A stretch of 64,000 nt of DNA from positions 4,154,001 through 4,218,000 of the forward strand of contig NC_081340.1 in assembly GCF_022539665.2 (NCBI RefSeq). The letters run 5' to 3'. This DNA comes from Daphnia carinata. Its lineage: Eukaryota; Arthropoda; Branchiopoda; Diplostraca; Daphniidae. Shown here piece by piece: positions 54,701 through 64,000 of this stretch; position 1 is the stretch's first letter, and each line of letters begins with the position of its first letter. A model generated the notes under the pieces. The model was not told the origin of the DNA. It did not search any database and was given only the letters and a program-made list of their open reading frames with translations. Both the position numbers and the translations under genes were made by a program.

Positions 54701-57650
54701 AAAAGAGGAAACTTAAAAAAAAAAAATTTAATCCACCGCCAAAACACCGCCAACCCCTTTCTTAACGCCATATACCTTCGCTACGTTAATAGCTCGATTA
54801 AGAGGTACTAATGAGTCGAATTCATTACAACCCTGCTTACCGTTCTTTATTAAAAACTAATTTTCTTGTGTAGCCAAGCAGACAAAATCCTGTTGAAACG
54901 CTTAGTGATTTACCCACGTACGTATAATCATTTACTGACCGCAAGATGATATCAAGAGCTTTTCGGCTTAGATTGCAGTTTAAATTTTAAACTACAATCT
55001 CTGCCGGTTGTGCCCGCAGTTTACATTTCATGTAAAGTCCACTTAACCTCGGTCACGATATGGAACAAACGTTTACGCGACACGAGCCTCCCGGCGGCGA
55101 AGTTGAACGCCGGTACTCAACACGCGTCCCGCCAGCAATTTTGTGAGTATGATAACACCATTATAAAGGGTTAGCCTAAAGGACCCCGATTATTTTCTCC
55201 TATTATCTCGACGTATTAGTGGTGGTAGACGCGTGTTTAAGGGCCGAGTTTTATTGCAATTTCAAATGGCATAAACCAAATCAGAAAGGCAAACAAGACC
55301 CCACAAGTTTTAGTAAAAGAAAATTGAATTGTTAAACACACACACAGTGTAAAATCAATGAAAAACAAATGAACCGCCGCAATATTTTTATTCTGTTCCC
55401 TTTCATTATTTCAACAAGCCGCTAATCTGTTAATCGTCAAAGTAAAACCATACTTTTTCCTATTTCCGTGTGGGATATGGCCCCGAAATGCACAATCCAA
55501 TTCCAGCCGGACCGGCCTCTAATGAATAGGGAGAAGCACACGTGTGCAAAATGTATCACTCCTTTTCTTGAGACTCAAAAAAAGGATATTGCTCTACATT
55601 TTCTGTCCTTTCAAAAGTACTCCACACCTTGACAATAGTGCCCCCCCCTTTTTTTTTAACACCGATCGCGCACACTATTTACACGAGTGAACACCTCATT
55701 GTGATTTCGCATGAAAGGTCTATATTTGGACAGGCAGGAAAGCTCTTTAACTTTCCTTTTTGCTCTTCCAAAAACCCCATCGATCTTTGCGAATTGCCAA
55801 TCTTCTCCGGACTGAACAGAAAAGGGATAGGCAAGCACGTACCACCCACAATGATATTTGTTTTCTCTCTTTAAAGTTTATCTTTTATTTCTTCAACTTC
55901 ATTTCCTGAACGAACATTTCAAAGTAAAAGGCAAGAGAGTTTTCTCAACATTGGCCGATTTTTTTTTTTTTTTTTTTTTATTTACGATGGTGGCTATATT
56001 TCTAAATGGGGCAACACTTTTTATCTTTGAAAAACGGAGGTTTTTCATTTATTTTTCTTTCGATTTTTTTTTACAAACCATTTGGGAAGAATGAAATCAA
56101 AGTTTCCATGGCAAGAGGGCTTTTTTTTCGATTCATTCAGCGGAGTGAATGAGCAGGGGGTTCCGGCGTCCCAATAAATCCATCGCGCTCGTTGAGAAGA
56201 AATTGAAAGAGGCCAAAAAGAAGGAAAGAGGCAAACTGAATTGTTGTTTTCTTTCACCGGTTGAAACCCTTTTGCAATGTGTTATAACTCTTTACGGGCT
56301 CATACGCGAACCATTTACAACTTCCTGGAACATCAGAGATAAATGTGATGACTTACACCGTTTCTGATTGAGGTTATCATCCATGGGAAACTGTTGATGA
56401 GTAAAATTTAAAAGAAAATGATCAAAAAATGAAGAGAAAATATATTTTTGTTCAACGATCAGAATTTTTAAAGACCTCGACCACCTGGGGTTTCCAGGTA
56501 AACAAAGAAAGCATCTTATTCTTGGTGATGGTCGCTTACCACCTACACCCAATTTCAGTTATCTTCGTTATGGTTCGTCCTCTATCCAGTTCAACCTCCG
56601 TTTAAATCCTTGGGACAGTATGTTTAAAAGACCATCACCAACGTGATACTTCAGTTCACGGCCAGTGTGGATCGTGTAACATTATACTTTCCCAAAAGAT
56701 TCTAAGCGGTGGTCAACGGTGTTGATGAGGTGATGTTAAACAGATGCGATAGCTGATTATCAGCTGGTATATAAGCTCAAATTATGTTTTCACTATCGCC
56801 CTTCCTTAAAAGATGTTATTTTTTTGCAGCTCTTTGATTGGAGATTACGGAAGAAGCCCCGGACCATCTTACCGTTAAATCCTTAATTGCTACTGGAACA
56901 AAAAAAAAAGACACCAGGTAAATACTACGTAGAAATTTGAGACGTGCAAAGAATAGTCCTTTATACTACATCGAACAGATTTTCTTTTCTTTTTATGCGC
57001 AGTAAAAATCTGATTTGCTTTTAAAAAGAACCAAAGAAAGGCGTTCGATCACTTCGGTAGCTTTCATCGCGTTTCAAATTCATAAAGAAAATACGATATG
57101 TTAACACTTAATAATCAAAACGCTAGAAGCTGAACCTTGTTCGTCCTGCGATCTCGATAAACATTTCAAGGCTTACGTGGGGCTTCCAGCGATGAAAAGG
57201 CTGTTCTCAATCGTGTTATTCAACTCTGAATAATGCCGATAACATACGGTAGGCTGTAAATAACGCATTTCACTTAATTTTTCATTCAGAATACGTTATC
57301 GTAAATGGCAAAACTTTAGAGATACTTTGATGGCTACGCTATTTTTCCACACAATTTCCATTTTAATGTTGATTGATGTGCTTCGTCTTCTGTTGTACTA
57401 GAGGTATCCCCCATCGATCTCAATCACGTGAATTCAAAAATAGCTAAACTTGCTGGGATTTAGCATCACTGCACGTAAAAAAAATCCTGTTTTAATTAGA
57501 GAAAATTCAAACGTCAAGTTTCTTACGTTGTCTACCAGACAATTGTTCCTTCTACTCGATGTTGACGTCGACTCTCCATTTCAACCGTACACTGAACCAA
57601 CCACTTTCTCTGGACTCTCTGTAAATAATACCAGATTTTATGTTGTTGTA
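42800..57650. other. Intergenic region, no supported gene
   Basis: About 14.9 kb. Open frames reach 121 codons, and the longest (around 42,900-43,350) are translations of A-rich/T-rich DNA. The frames at 46,717-46,977 and 49,266-49,565 have more balanced composition but no recognised domain. Other content is a GT microsatellite (44,515-44,543), a CAA repeat (48,503-48,521) and a TTG repeat (about 54,325-54,341). Confidence 0.5.
44515..44543. repeat. (TG)n microsatellite with one interruption
   Basis: TG repeats over 29 bp, interrupted once by TATG near 44,531, followed by a short T run. Confidence 0.95.
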
Positions 57651-57661
57651 TTTTATTATGT

Positions 57662-57856
57662 TAACGCGTGCCTAGTCAGCTATCGTTGAAACAATCTCAT
57701 TTACATTTGCTTATGAACATCACAATGGAGCTATTTCAGTTTGGCACAATGCCCCAAAGCTCGTGTAACAGCTGGTTATGTCTTCGTTTTTCCCCCCACC
57801 TTCGAAATCTCTAGCACGCGCGTCAGGTGGTACTCGTGCGAACCGAATTGCGATCC
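57662..57856 (+). repeat. E-box/CACGCG element, copy 2
   Basis: A diverged direct copy of 12,301-12,540. Order and approximate spacing are kept: TAACGCGTGCCTAGTCA at the start, TTTGGCACAA then CAGCTGGTTA, and AGCACGCGCGTCAGGTGG followed by CGTGCGAA. E-box CAGCTG is at 57,769-57,774, CACGCG at 57,815-57,820, and CAGGTG at 57,824-57,829 in place of CAGATG. The copies lie about 19 kb upstream and about 26 kb downstream of the atonal-family gene. Confidence 0.55.
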
Positions 57857-57859
57857 ATT

Positions 57860-60500
57860 TTTTGCCAGCCTTTAGCTCGAATTAACTAAACACGACCTCA
57901 CTTCCGTTGGAACAAATCCACCTTACAGCACCAAGTAGCAGTACGTCAAGAGTTTTAACCCCATTATTTTTTAAATGTCGCATCATATACGTCATAACCG
58001 AAGGAGTGGTGCACTAAATATCTGCGTCATGACGCAACGAGAAATCTGGAACAAAGAGAACGAAGAAGTGTGGGTTAGAAAATGATTTCAAAGTCGTTTC
58101 CTGTTGAGGTAAACGACCTTTCCTTTTTCGAAATTTTCCTTTCCGTAACCCTAAAAGTTGGACGTAATGCAAGGTCGTGACATTCAAAAGCAACTGGGGG
58201 ATGGGTGATCATCGCAAGGAAGAGGTGACATAAATAGGCTATTGACAGGTAATTTTGTCAGTTGGTGTTCACCCAAGGTGTTGAACACTACAAATGCTAC
58301 TGAACGCTGTGGCACAGGTACTTCATTAAGGACCAGAATTCCCTTGTTCTTGATCGGAGGTTATTTTCATAGTTGATCTTTGCTTTTATTTCATTCAAAT
58401 TAAAGGTAGTTGTGCAGTGTTTTTGGTTAATAGTCTAGTTTTTTCATGCAGATAAATGTTTAAGCGTGTGATGTAATGAAGGGTAACTACAGATAAGTCA
58501 TGTCATTTGTTTAATGTGAGATTCTTGTTTTGTGCTCTTGTTTTAATATTCCATGGTTGAATCCAATTCCTGTTAAGTCGAAATCGAAAGCATACAAAAA
58601 GAAAGTGAACATTGCGCACATAATTGATATCCGGTCTAGACGTCTATCCCGCCCCCATCAGGTGCCCGTCTTTTGTTTAAAACGAGCTTTTCTTTTTAAA
58701 ACTGTCATTGTTTGCATTTTTTACTCGACAATCTTGTTGCACGAATAATCAAAATCTAATTTCCCGTTAGAAAGTCCCAGACTACGTGCAGATCTGCTTT
58801 TGTTTTCCAATAAAACTTGTACTACACTTTGCTGGGCATCCTTGCGTAGAGCCAAAAGTCTAATCGAATGCCAATCATTCTTGTTCGTCACATTTAACAG
58901 ATTGTTCTTTTTCTTCTCTAGTGCATCGTTATAAGAAACGATAATGCGGAGAAGGTACTGTCTAACCAATATTGCTCGAAAAGGGACAGTTTAAATGGCT
59001 AGGATAGTGCGTTACAGCGAACTGGGTGCTGCAGTTGGAATATGGAAGAATGCCAGGCAACGAATGTAACGTATAGGTGAGTGTGATTTCTTATTAGGGG
59101 GGGGGGGGGGGGTAAACCCTATGGTTGCTTAGGTAGAGGGTGGGCTGCAATTTTGGGAAACCCCCAAGTTTTAATTTGAGTTCAGTGATTAAAATTAAGC
59201 TTTTTCTTAGGGAGTCAAGGCAACAAACCGAAGAAACGCTGTTGAGTACAGTTAATCATTGGTATTGATGCTCATTCTATCAAGGACGAAAGCGTTATCT
59301 CTTGTTTTCTGTCGGTTTCATTTATGACAGCACAGATTGAATTGCTTCTAATGAAATGTGCCGTTCAGTGAGTGTTTGGTGTCTACTTGAGAATGTCTGC
59401 AGGTTACTGGTCTATTGTAATCTGCCTGAATTTAACTTTGAAAAAATTGCTTTAGAATTACAGGTATAAGATGCGCTAATTTCATTCAGCCTTTTTTTAC
59501 TGGGTTTCTAGTCCCCTTGTAGGGACATGACGTAATGGAGCTCTTGCTCTTAATTGCATATTTCCTCTGATTAACAAGAACCAGTTGAAACACGATTTGC
59601 ATACGTTGATTGACCATACTATCAAGTCGACAGTTGTGTTGCCTCGACAGAGTTGCTGCCTAGTTTGGTTGGGTGTAAATATCTATACACAAATAACGGT
59701 CTTATCTTGATTTTATGTAATGTTTTCTGCTAGTACTAACTGCTCTCACGTCATAGCATTCCGCCCTACGCTCACGTGGGCCAGTGTTATGTCTTGTTTA
59801 ATCAGCATATCAGATCCTAGATGCCGACTGTGAATTTCAATGCGACCTGTCCATCGGTTTGTGATTCTTTTTTTCAATTCTGAGTATTACGTTGTAGTTT
59901 GCATTTTAATCTGTTACGTTATTCTTAGAATGTCTCCGAAATTATGGTGCCTCATTACGCGTAACAGTGTTGCACTTTCCTTGATAAGGTAAGTTTTCAA
60001 GGTGGTTTGTTAATCTAATTACGCAGCTGTTGATAATTTTGTGAAAACCACACTGTGTTCCCAACTAACTCGACGTGAAAGTTAATGGCAAAATTCTCCG
60101 CGTTTCTTGGGAGAAATCAAACGAGTTAATCAAGTTTAAATCGAGAGGGAAAATTGCATTTTTTTGTGTGGAAAATTATTGAGACAAAGAAAGTTAAAAT
60201 CCAGAATTTTAGGTAATCAATGTTAACAAGGGGACAAATGTATCAGAAGAAAAGGCTGCATTCTATGACAATCTGTGTTACCGCGATACGACGCTAAAAT
60301 GTCTTACGGTAGGAGAAAAAAGTTAATTCAAACTAGTTCATAATTTTCTTATTTTCACTTTCGTCCGTCTAGTTGTGTCAGGTTTTCCGACCACAGCTTT
60401 CTTTCGTTTCTACAGCTTTCGTGCAACTGTGACATGTCAGTTGCCATTTCCTTTACGTTGACGCTATTTATGGTGAATAAAGGGCGTTTCATTTTCGTAA
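57860..60500. other. Intergenic region upstream of the secreted-protein gene
   Basis: About 2.6 kb with no supported gene. It includes a run of 16 G (59,097-59,112). A 24-codon frame starts at 58,995 (MARIVRYSELG...) and is followed closely by a good donor-like AGGTGAGTG near 59,075. This could mark a non-coding or leader exon but is not supported further. Confidence 0.45.
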
Positions 60501-60505
60501 GGAGT

Positions 60506-60540
60506 TATAAAAGGGACTCTAGGTTAGCTGGCTCGGTCAC
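60506..60540 (+). promoter_or_regulatory. Core promoter of the secreted-protein gene (TATA + initiator)
   Basis: TATAAAAG at 60,506-60,513, with TCACATC at about 60,537 as an initiator some 33 bp downstream. The spacing is the same as at the atonal-family promoter. The 5' UTR of about 87 nt contains a two-codon upstream ORF, ATG-ACT-TAA (60,574-60,582). Confidence 0.65.
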
Positions 60541-60625
60541 ATCGTCACCAACTCTTTGCTCATTTGGATATTAATGACTTAATAGTGATCACATCAGCGG
60601 CCCGCAAAATTTCACGTAGCCCGCG

Positions 60626-62958
60626 ATGGCTATTCCTAAAGTAAAATTTTCCATTTATCCTGTTAATGTCAATTACTTAACAGTTCTATGTTTACATGTT
60701 TAGGTCTTGCTGGTTATTGCGGTTACAGTGGCTGTGGTCTACGCCCTAGAGCCTGTTAAAGGAGACTTAGCAGTTGCTGAAACCAAAGGCAAAAAAGTTG
60801 TATACGTTCAAGAAAGTGGTTACGGAGGCGGTTACGATGATAGCAGCTACGGTAGCAGTTACGGTGGAGGTAGCAGCTACGGAAGCAGTTACGGTGGACA
60901 CGACGATTATGTCGTGGTTAAAAGCAAAGGAAAAGAGAAAGGCAAAGGCAAAGGCGTTCGTACCAGTTACGGTTATGACGGCCCTAGCAACTATGGCAGC
61001 AACTATGGCAGCAACTATGGAAGCAACTATGGCAGCAACTATGGCAGCAACTATGGCAGCAGCTATGGCGACCACGACGATTACAAAGTTGTTGTGAAGA
61101 GTAAAGGCAAAGGTAAAGGTAAAGGAGTTAGTACGAGCTACGGTTACGACAGTCATAGCAGCTACGGAGGCAGTAGTTATGGCGGAAGCAGTTATGGAAG
61201 TGGTGGCTATAGCGACAAGGGTAGCAGCTACGATGGAGGTAAGGTCTTAGCTGTGTTTGAAAGGCTAAATGTTAACGTTACGTATGACTTACTTTGATTG
61301 TTTTGTTTGGATTGGATTAGGTTATCAAGTTGTCTTGGTACATAAGGCGAAAGGCAAGGGACACGGCAAAGGAAAGGGTATGTAGAATCATAACAAAATA
61401 TGTATGTATATATGAATGAATGTGTGACACTTACATTGAACATCTTTTCAAATATCAATTGTATTCAGGACACGGCCACGATTACGATGATTACAATAGC
61501 GGGTACGGTGGTGGCGGTGGATATGGTGGTGGACATAGCGGTGGTAAGTAACCTGCGTAATTAAGCACTAAATTCATCATCAATGTGGAAAGTTCGATGA
61601 TAAAGACAGGATAATTCTTTGAATGTTGTATGAGAAATTAAATTACATTTTGTCATAATATTCAGGTTACGTGAAAGTCAAAGCCAAGAAAGTAAAAGGA
61701 CATATAGGTAACATAGAGCTAGAATGATTTCTTTTGATTTCGATTCTTATTTGAGCATACACGCTTACAGTTCCCGTTAAGTCGAGCTACAGTTCTGGCG
61801 GTGGATATAGTAGTGGGTATGGCGGCGGAGGAGGAGGAGGATACTCCAGCGGATATAAGAGTGGAGGCGGTGGTAGTGGAGGATCTGATTCAAGTGATGA
61901 AGACAGTAGCAGCGGAGGAGGTGGCGGAGGTAGGTCTTAAATCATTTTCTTGTAATTGAATTGCGCTTTTTTAAAACGCAATTTTTCTTGCGGGGTGTTT
62001 AACATCGTTTAGGTGGATATCAAAGTGGCAGTGCAAAAGCTTCCAGCGTATCTGCTGTGGTAGCGGCGCCTGTGGCCGTCGCTGATGGAACAGGCAGTGC
62101 ATCCGTAGGAGAAGCATCCGGTACTATTGCGTCTGCAATCGTGACAAGTGAGGCCATCACGAGCGGAGATAGTGGTGTAAGTGTTGCTGCAGCTGATGCA
62201 ACCGCAACGGCTGTGGTGGCTGAATCCGGCGGAGGCGATGAAACTAGGAGTGCAGCGGTAGCGACAGCTGATGCATCCGCATCGGGTGGCGAAACCGGTG
62301 GAGGTGAAGCTGCTGCAAGCGCAACTGGCACAGCTGAAGCATCAGCTGATGGAGGAGGTGACGGTGCCGCCGGATCGAAACGAAGCGTTGAAACTGCAAC
62401 CAACGAAAAGGATAAAAACGTCATAGTTGCTGAAACTAAGCCTAAAAGTAAGTTAAATTCAAAATACTGGCCATCGTTCGTAGCTAACTTAATTTTTGTT
62501 TACTATTTTGAAGTACCTGCCAATGGATTTAGCATTCCTCCAGCTCTTGCTGATTCTTCTCCTACCAGTGCTCCTTCAAACAATCGTTCACCTTCGGCCA
62601 GTCGTGGTCCTTCAGATGGCCGTTCTCCTTCGCCCAGCCGTCCACCTTCCAATAACAGGCCGTCATCCAATAACAGACCATCTTCCAATCGTCCTCCATC
62701 GAATCGTCCTCCTGTTAATCGGTCACCAAACGCAAATCGTCCACCGCAGAGTGGGCGTATTCCACCGCCATCCAGCCGCGCTCAGCCGTCGTTTGTTCGT
62801 TCTGAAAGAGCTCGTCCACCAGCATCTTCTAGCACGAGCTTGCTCGATCAACCTTGGCCGGTAATTTGCTTTACGATACTTCCCGATTATTTAGTTTAAG
62901 TAGTTAATTGGTGTTTTGATTTTTGTAGAAACCGATACAGTTTCTAGTACCTTCGTAA
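60626..62958 (+). CDS. Secreted modular Gly/Ser/Tyr-rich structural protein, nine exons
   Basis: Exons read by eye: 60,626-60,640; 60,704-61,238; 61,321-61,377; 61,469-61,543; 61,666-61,707; 61,771-61,929; 62,013-62,447; 62,514-62,860; 62,929-62,958 (TAA), about 564 residues. All introns are GT-AG, 63-122 bp. Exon 1 plus exon 2 give the signal peptide MAIPKVLLVIAVTVAVVYA, probably cut after Ala19. Residues about 20-240 alternate SYG/SNYG/GYGGG repeats with Lys-Gly modules such as VVVKSKGKGKGKG (exons 2, 3, 5). Residues 242-294 are Gly/Ser-rich with an acidic DSSDEDSSS patch, about 295-439 are Ala/Ser/Thr/Gly-rich ending near a dibasic GSKRSVE, and about 440-555 are Pro/Ser/Asn/Arg-rich with RPPSN-type repeats. 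The ninth exon (PKPIQFLVPS) is the least certain; reading through ends after CFTILPDYLV. This pattern suits an extracellular matrix, silk, cement or cuticle protein. No family is recognised. Confidence 0.85.
60986..61069 (+). repeat. In-frame 12-bp minisatellite encoding SNYG repeats
   Basis: Seven tandem 12-bp units, six AGCAACTATGG(C/A) and a final AGCAGCTATGGC, lie in exon 2 and encode (SNYG)6-SSYG. The near-identity of the units points to recent slippage or unequal exchange, so repeat number is probably variable between alleles. Confidence 0.93.
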
Positions 62959-63140
62959 ATTGATCTGTGACCTACGAGACTGGATAAAACACGACTGCGG
63001 TTTATATTCAATTCGGAGTTAAACAGAGAATATAGTTAAATATTATAACAGATATTATATTACTATTTAAATATTACGAGATGGGTAGTACTCGCTAATT
63101 CACTCTATCGCTATTTGTTGAAATAAAAGCACAATAAAAT
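62959..63140 (+). other. 3' UTR and AATAAA signals of the secreted-protein gene
   Basis: Two AATAAA hexamers at 63,122-63,127 and 63,133-63,138, about 165-180 nt after the stop, are the probable polyadenylation signals. The segment is AT-rich otherwise. Confidence 0.65.
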
Positions 63141-63149
63141 TTATAGGGG

Positions 63150-64000
63150 TTCAAATAGCAATTTGCAACTCAACATCCTGGAACACGTACAAAGAATAAA
63201 GGATTTGGAAAATGTCATTTGGAAAAAGTGGGAGCACAAAGGGAAGTGGATTTGGGTTTTAATTAAATTTCGCAGCAGTTCCGTTTGGTGTTAAGCAGCA
63301 GGTTGTCTTCAGGCTTGTTACGCATCGTCCTTTACGGTGTCTAACCTGTTGCTACAATCGTATCTTAACAGGATGTAGTGCAACGTTTTGATTTCTGCAC
63401 AAGGTATGGGAACATTTTAAATTAAATCAATCCTCATTCAAAGATTTCTATTGACAGTTCAGTGACTTCTTCTGGTCGTTAGTAGACTGCAGTACGTGTT
63501 AAGGTGTAAAGTGGATAACGGAATCAATGAAAAATGATAACGGACAGTACGGTGGTTGGTAGCGTATTATGTGAGCTGCTGCGTGTGGTTTGGGGGTCGA
63601 TGGGTGGAACCGGCAGGTATTTTCAGGTATTATTTCATGAGTTTCTTCATTTTTTACGAAGGGATTACTTTTCATCATTACGAGCCAATCAATCGAAACA
63701 CCGACGTTCAATAGCTTCGTACGGTGCTTGTGTTTTGTGCTGGCTCACAGGTAATTGCTGTGGGCGTGTTTAGAAACAATAAAAATCGTTTGATGAGCTC
63801 AACTTGATTTTCAAATGTGGGATTTGCTTCCGTAGCTGCTGTATTCTATAAATCATGCTCCTTTTATTGTTATCTGTTTGAAAGTTTTCCTGCTTTTTGG
63901 AGTTCATACCGACGTAGTGAAATGGTACACTGGATGTAATCAAATGAAATGCGGAAGCTTCTTCGGTTGAAGGTACGTTTTCACTAAAATTCATCTTATA
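63150..64000. other. Downstream flank, no supported gene
   Basis: Open frames of 70-79 codons on both strands (63,499-63,711 minus, 63,534-63,773 plus, 63,770-63,994 minus) have no recognised domain or clear promoter. A gene beginning beyond the window edge cannot be excluded. Confidence 0.4.

Overview
The window looks like arthropod nuclear DNA, most likely from a small-genome crustacean such as Daphnia. That guess rests on a complete atonal-class bHLH gene, a second gene with eight short GT-AG introns (63-122 bp), TATA-plus-initiator promoters, AATAAA signals, and AT-rich intergenic DNA full of homopolymer runs. The species cannot be fixed from the sequence. Only two protein-coding genes can be supported; the rest is gene-poor.

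Region 1-22,390 is a very large, old inverted duplication. Block after block of the left arm (1 to about 12,100) reappears in reverse complement in the right arm (about 13,000 to 22,390), in mirror order around a centre near 12.5 kb. By eye most blocks are about 65-85% identical. One core (8,165-8,525 against 15,365-15,740) is far better conserved, with one mismatch in 139 aligned bases. The left arm has about 1.6-1.7 kb with no partner (inside 1,450-3,390), and its homology runs to base 1, so the structure probably continues beyond the window. No gene is recognised inside it.

Region 22,391-31,170 shows no supported gene. At 31,178-32,843 lies a single-exon atonal-family proneural gene: TATA box, initiator, a 284-residue protein with the bHLH domain at its extreme C terminus, and a polyadenylation signal. 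It is transcribed away from the palindrome.

Region 32,861-60,505 is again without a supported gene. It holds a 21-C/97-A homopolymer junction (34,597-34,714), a GT microsatellite, a GC-rich patch with E2F-like sites, and at 57,662-57,856 a diverged direct copy of an element in the palindrome centre (12,301-12,540). Both copies keep two E-boxes and a CACGCG (Hairy/E(spl)-type) site, so they may be distal regulatory elements of the proneural gene.

Region 60,506-63,138 is a nine-exon gene for a secreted, modular, low-complexity protein (about 564 residues): signal peptide, Gly/Ser/Tyr repeats alternating with Lys-Gly modules, an Ala/Ser-rich segment, then a Pro/Ser/Asn/Arg-rich tail. Six consecutive introns are in phase 1. 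It resembles structural proteins of silk, cement or cuticle type, but I cannot assign a family. The last 0.86 kb shows nothing supportable.
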